From positions 62,001 through 126,000 of the forward strand of contig NZ_CP102830.1 of assembly GCF_024730785.1 (NCBI RefSeq): 64,000 nucleotides of DNA, in the 5' to 3' direction. This DNA is from Pseudomonas sp. LS44. Its GTDB lineage: Bacteria; Pseudomonadota; Gammaproteobacteria; Pseudomonadales; Pseudomonadaceae. The notes below the pieces were generated by a model, which did no database searches, was not told where the DNA came from, and saw only the letters and a list, made by a program, of their open reading frames with translations. Below, one piece after another: positions 63,328-64,000 of the stretch; position 1 is the first letter of the stretch, and each line of letters starts with the position of its first letter. Made by a program: the position numbers and the translations under genes.

Positions 63328-64000
63328 ATGAATCTCGCTGATTTGCCGCTCGGCCCGCTGGAACGCGCGCTGCTGGACAGCCTGCACCGCCTCGACCCGC
63401 AAGCCGAGGTCGGCGTGTTGGCCGCAGCCGCGCTGTGTTGCGAAGCGCTGGGGCGTGGCGACGTGTGCCTGCCGCTGGCCCGCTGGGCGGGGCAACGGCC
63501 CTGGCCGGAGGTGGCGTTCAATCTGCCGCCGCTGCAGCGCTGGCGCGAACAGTTGCAGCACTCCTCGCTAGTCGCCGGCGCAGGTGGTTTCGCGCCGCTG
63601 ATCCTCGACCGCGAACGCCTCTATCTGGCCCGCTATCAGGCCTACGAAGCGCAGCTGGCGGCGCAGTTGCTGGCCCGCGCGGCGCAGCAGCCGCTGGTCG
63701 ACGAGGCGCAGCTGGGCGACAGCCTGACGCGCCTGTTCGCCTTCAACACGACCGCGCCGGACTGGCAGCGCCTGGCCGCCGCGCAGGCAGTGCGGCGCAA
63801 TCTGGCGGTGATTTCCGGCGGCCCTGGCACCGGTAAAACCACCACCGTGGTGCGCCTGCTCGCGGCGCTGCTTGAACAGTCGGGCACCAGCCTGGCTATC
63901 GGTCTCGCCGCGCCGACCGGCAAGGCGGCGGCGCGGATGGCCGAGGCGATTCGCCAGGCCAAGGCCGCGCTGCCGGTCAGCGAGGCGATCAAGGCCGCGC
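63328..64000 (+). CDS. recD: Exodeoxyribonuclease V subunit RecD, 3'-truncated by window edge
   Basis: First 224 codons of the 5'-3' helicase subunit of RecBCD. Starts MNLADLPLGPLERALLDSLH after a CGGGAGG ribosome site. N-terminal RecB-binding region, then helicase domain 1 with Walker A ISGGPGTGKTTTVVRLLAAL (about 160-180) and motif Ia APTGKAAARMAEA. The frame is open to the end of the window. Confidence 0.96.
   Translation, partial: MNLADLPLGPLERALLDSLHRLDPQAEVGVLAAAALCCEALGRGDVCLPLARWAGQRPWPEVAFNLPPLQRWREQLQHSSLVAGAGGFAPLILDRERLYLARYQAYEAQLAAQLLARAAQQPLVDEAQLGDSLTRLFAFNTTAPDWQRLAAAQAVRRNLAVISGGPGTGKTTTVVRLLAALLEQSGTSLAIGLAAPTGKAAARMAEAIRQAKAALPVSEAIKAA

Overview
The window is a gram-negative, GC-rich chromosome segment that reads as Pseudomonas. 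The reasons are the split class II ribonucleotide reductase (nrdJa/nrdJb), the kinB/algB pair, an ErsA-type sRNA between polA and engB, the cytochrome c5/c4/dsbA cluster, and abundant REP palindromes starting with GTAG. From memory of P. aeruginosa PAO1 (not checked here), bases 1-5800 follow the PA0107-PA0114 order and bases 6668-35011 follow PA5505 down to PA5483. Two blocks that are far apart in PAO1 are therefore adjacent here.

Layout. 1-5797: cytochrome c oxidase biogenesis (ctaG fragment, coxC, a DUF2909 protein, SURF1, an Sco-like thiol protein, ctaA, cyoE, sco). 5820-9204: a membrane protein and the methionine importer metNIQ on the minus strand. 9481-13512: a lipoprotein and the zinc uptake regulon znuBC-zur/znuA with a Zur box. 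13530-17486: a hemerythrin behind an ANR box, and nrdJa/nrdJb. 17701-22708: thrB, a DUF2782 protein, polA, ErsA, engB. 22900-28974: cytochromes c5 and c4, dsbA, a nuclease-fold protein, a diguanylate cyclase, marC and a lipoprotein amidase. 28961-31247: a signalling island with an intact response regulator and a REC-histidine kinase around wrecked CHASE3-kinase, cheR and cheB genes. 31412-36087: kinB-algB, flanked by two small genes that carry sigma-54 promoters and shared TGCA-N3-TGCA boxes.

The remainder is more mosaic: a DUF3313 lipoprotein, wrbA, an SpmAB-like protein, norR/hmp for nitric oxide defence with paired NorR boxes, a DJ-1/PfpI protein, a DUF5924 protein, a 7TM-DISM diguanylate cyclase, an SBF transporter plus epimerase, an AraC regulator, a Na/phosphate cotransporter, an orphan PAAR-DUF2235 type VI lipase effector with a lipoprotein immunity candidate, another lipoprotein, and recC-recB-recD (recD cut by the window end).

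The most unusual signal is a family of six 140-200 bp nested inverted repeats (5020, 27423, 36087, 37285, 50140, and inside recC at 56764). They share a core, but their outer arms and inner stems differ from copy to copy and stay self-complementary, as if a fold rather than a sequence were conserved. One copy lies in frame inside recC; a REP pair also lies in frame in recC, and a REP-like palindrome forms the 3' end of ctaA. Other notable points are substitutions at proofreading-site residues of PolA and a possible AlgB/sigma-54 regulon around kinB-algB. I see no tRNA, rRNA, CRISPR array, prophage or insertion-sequence transposase.
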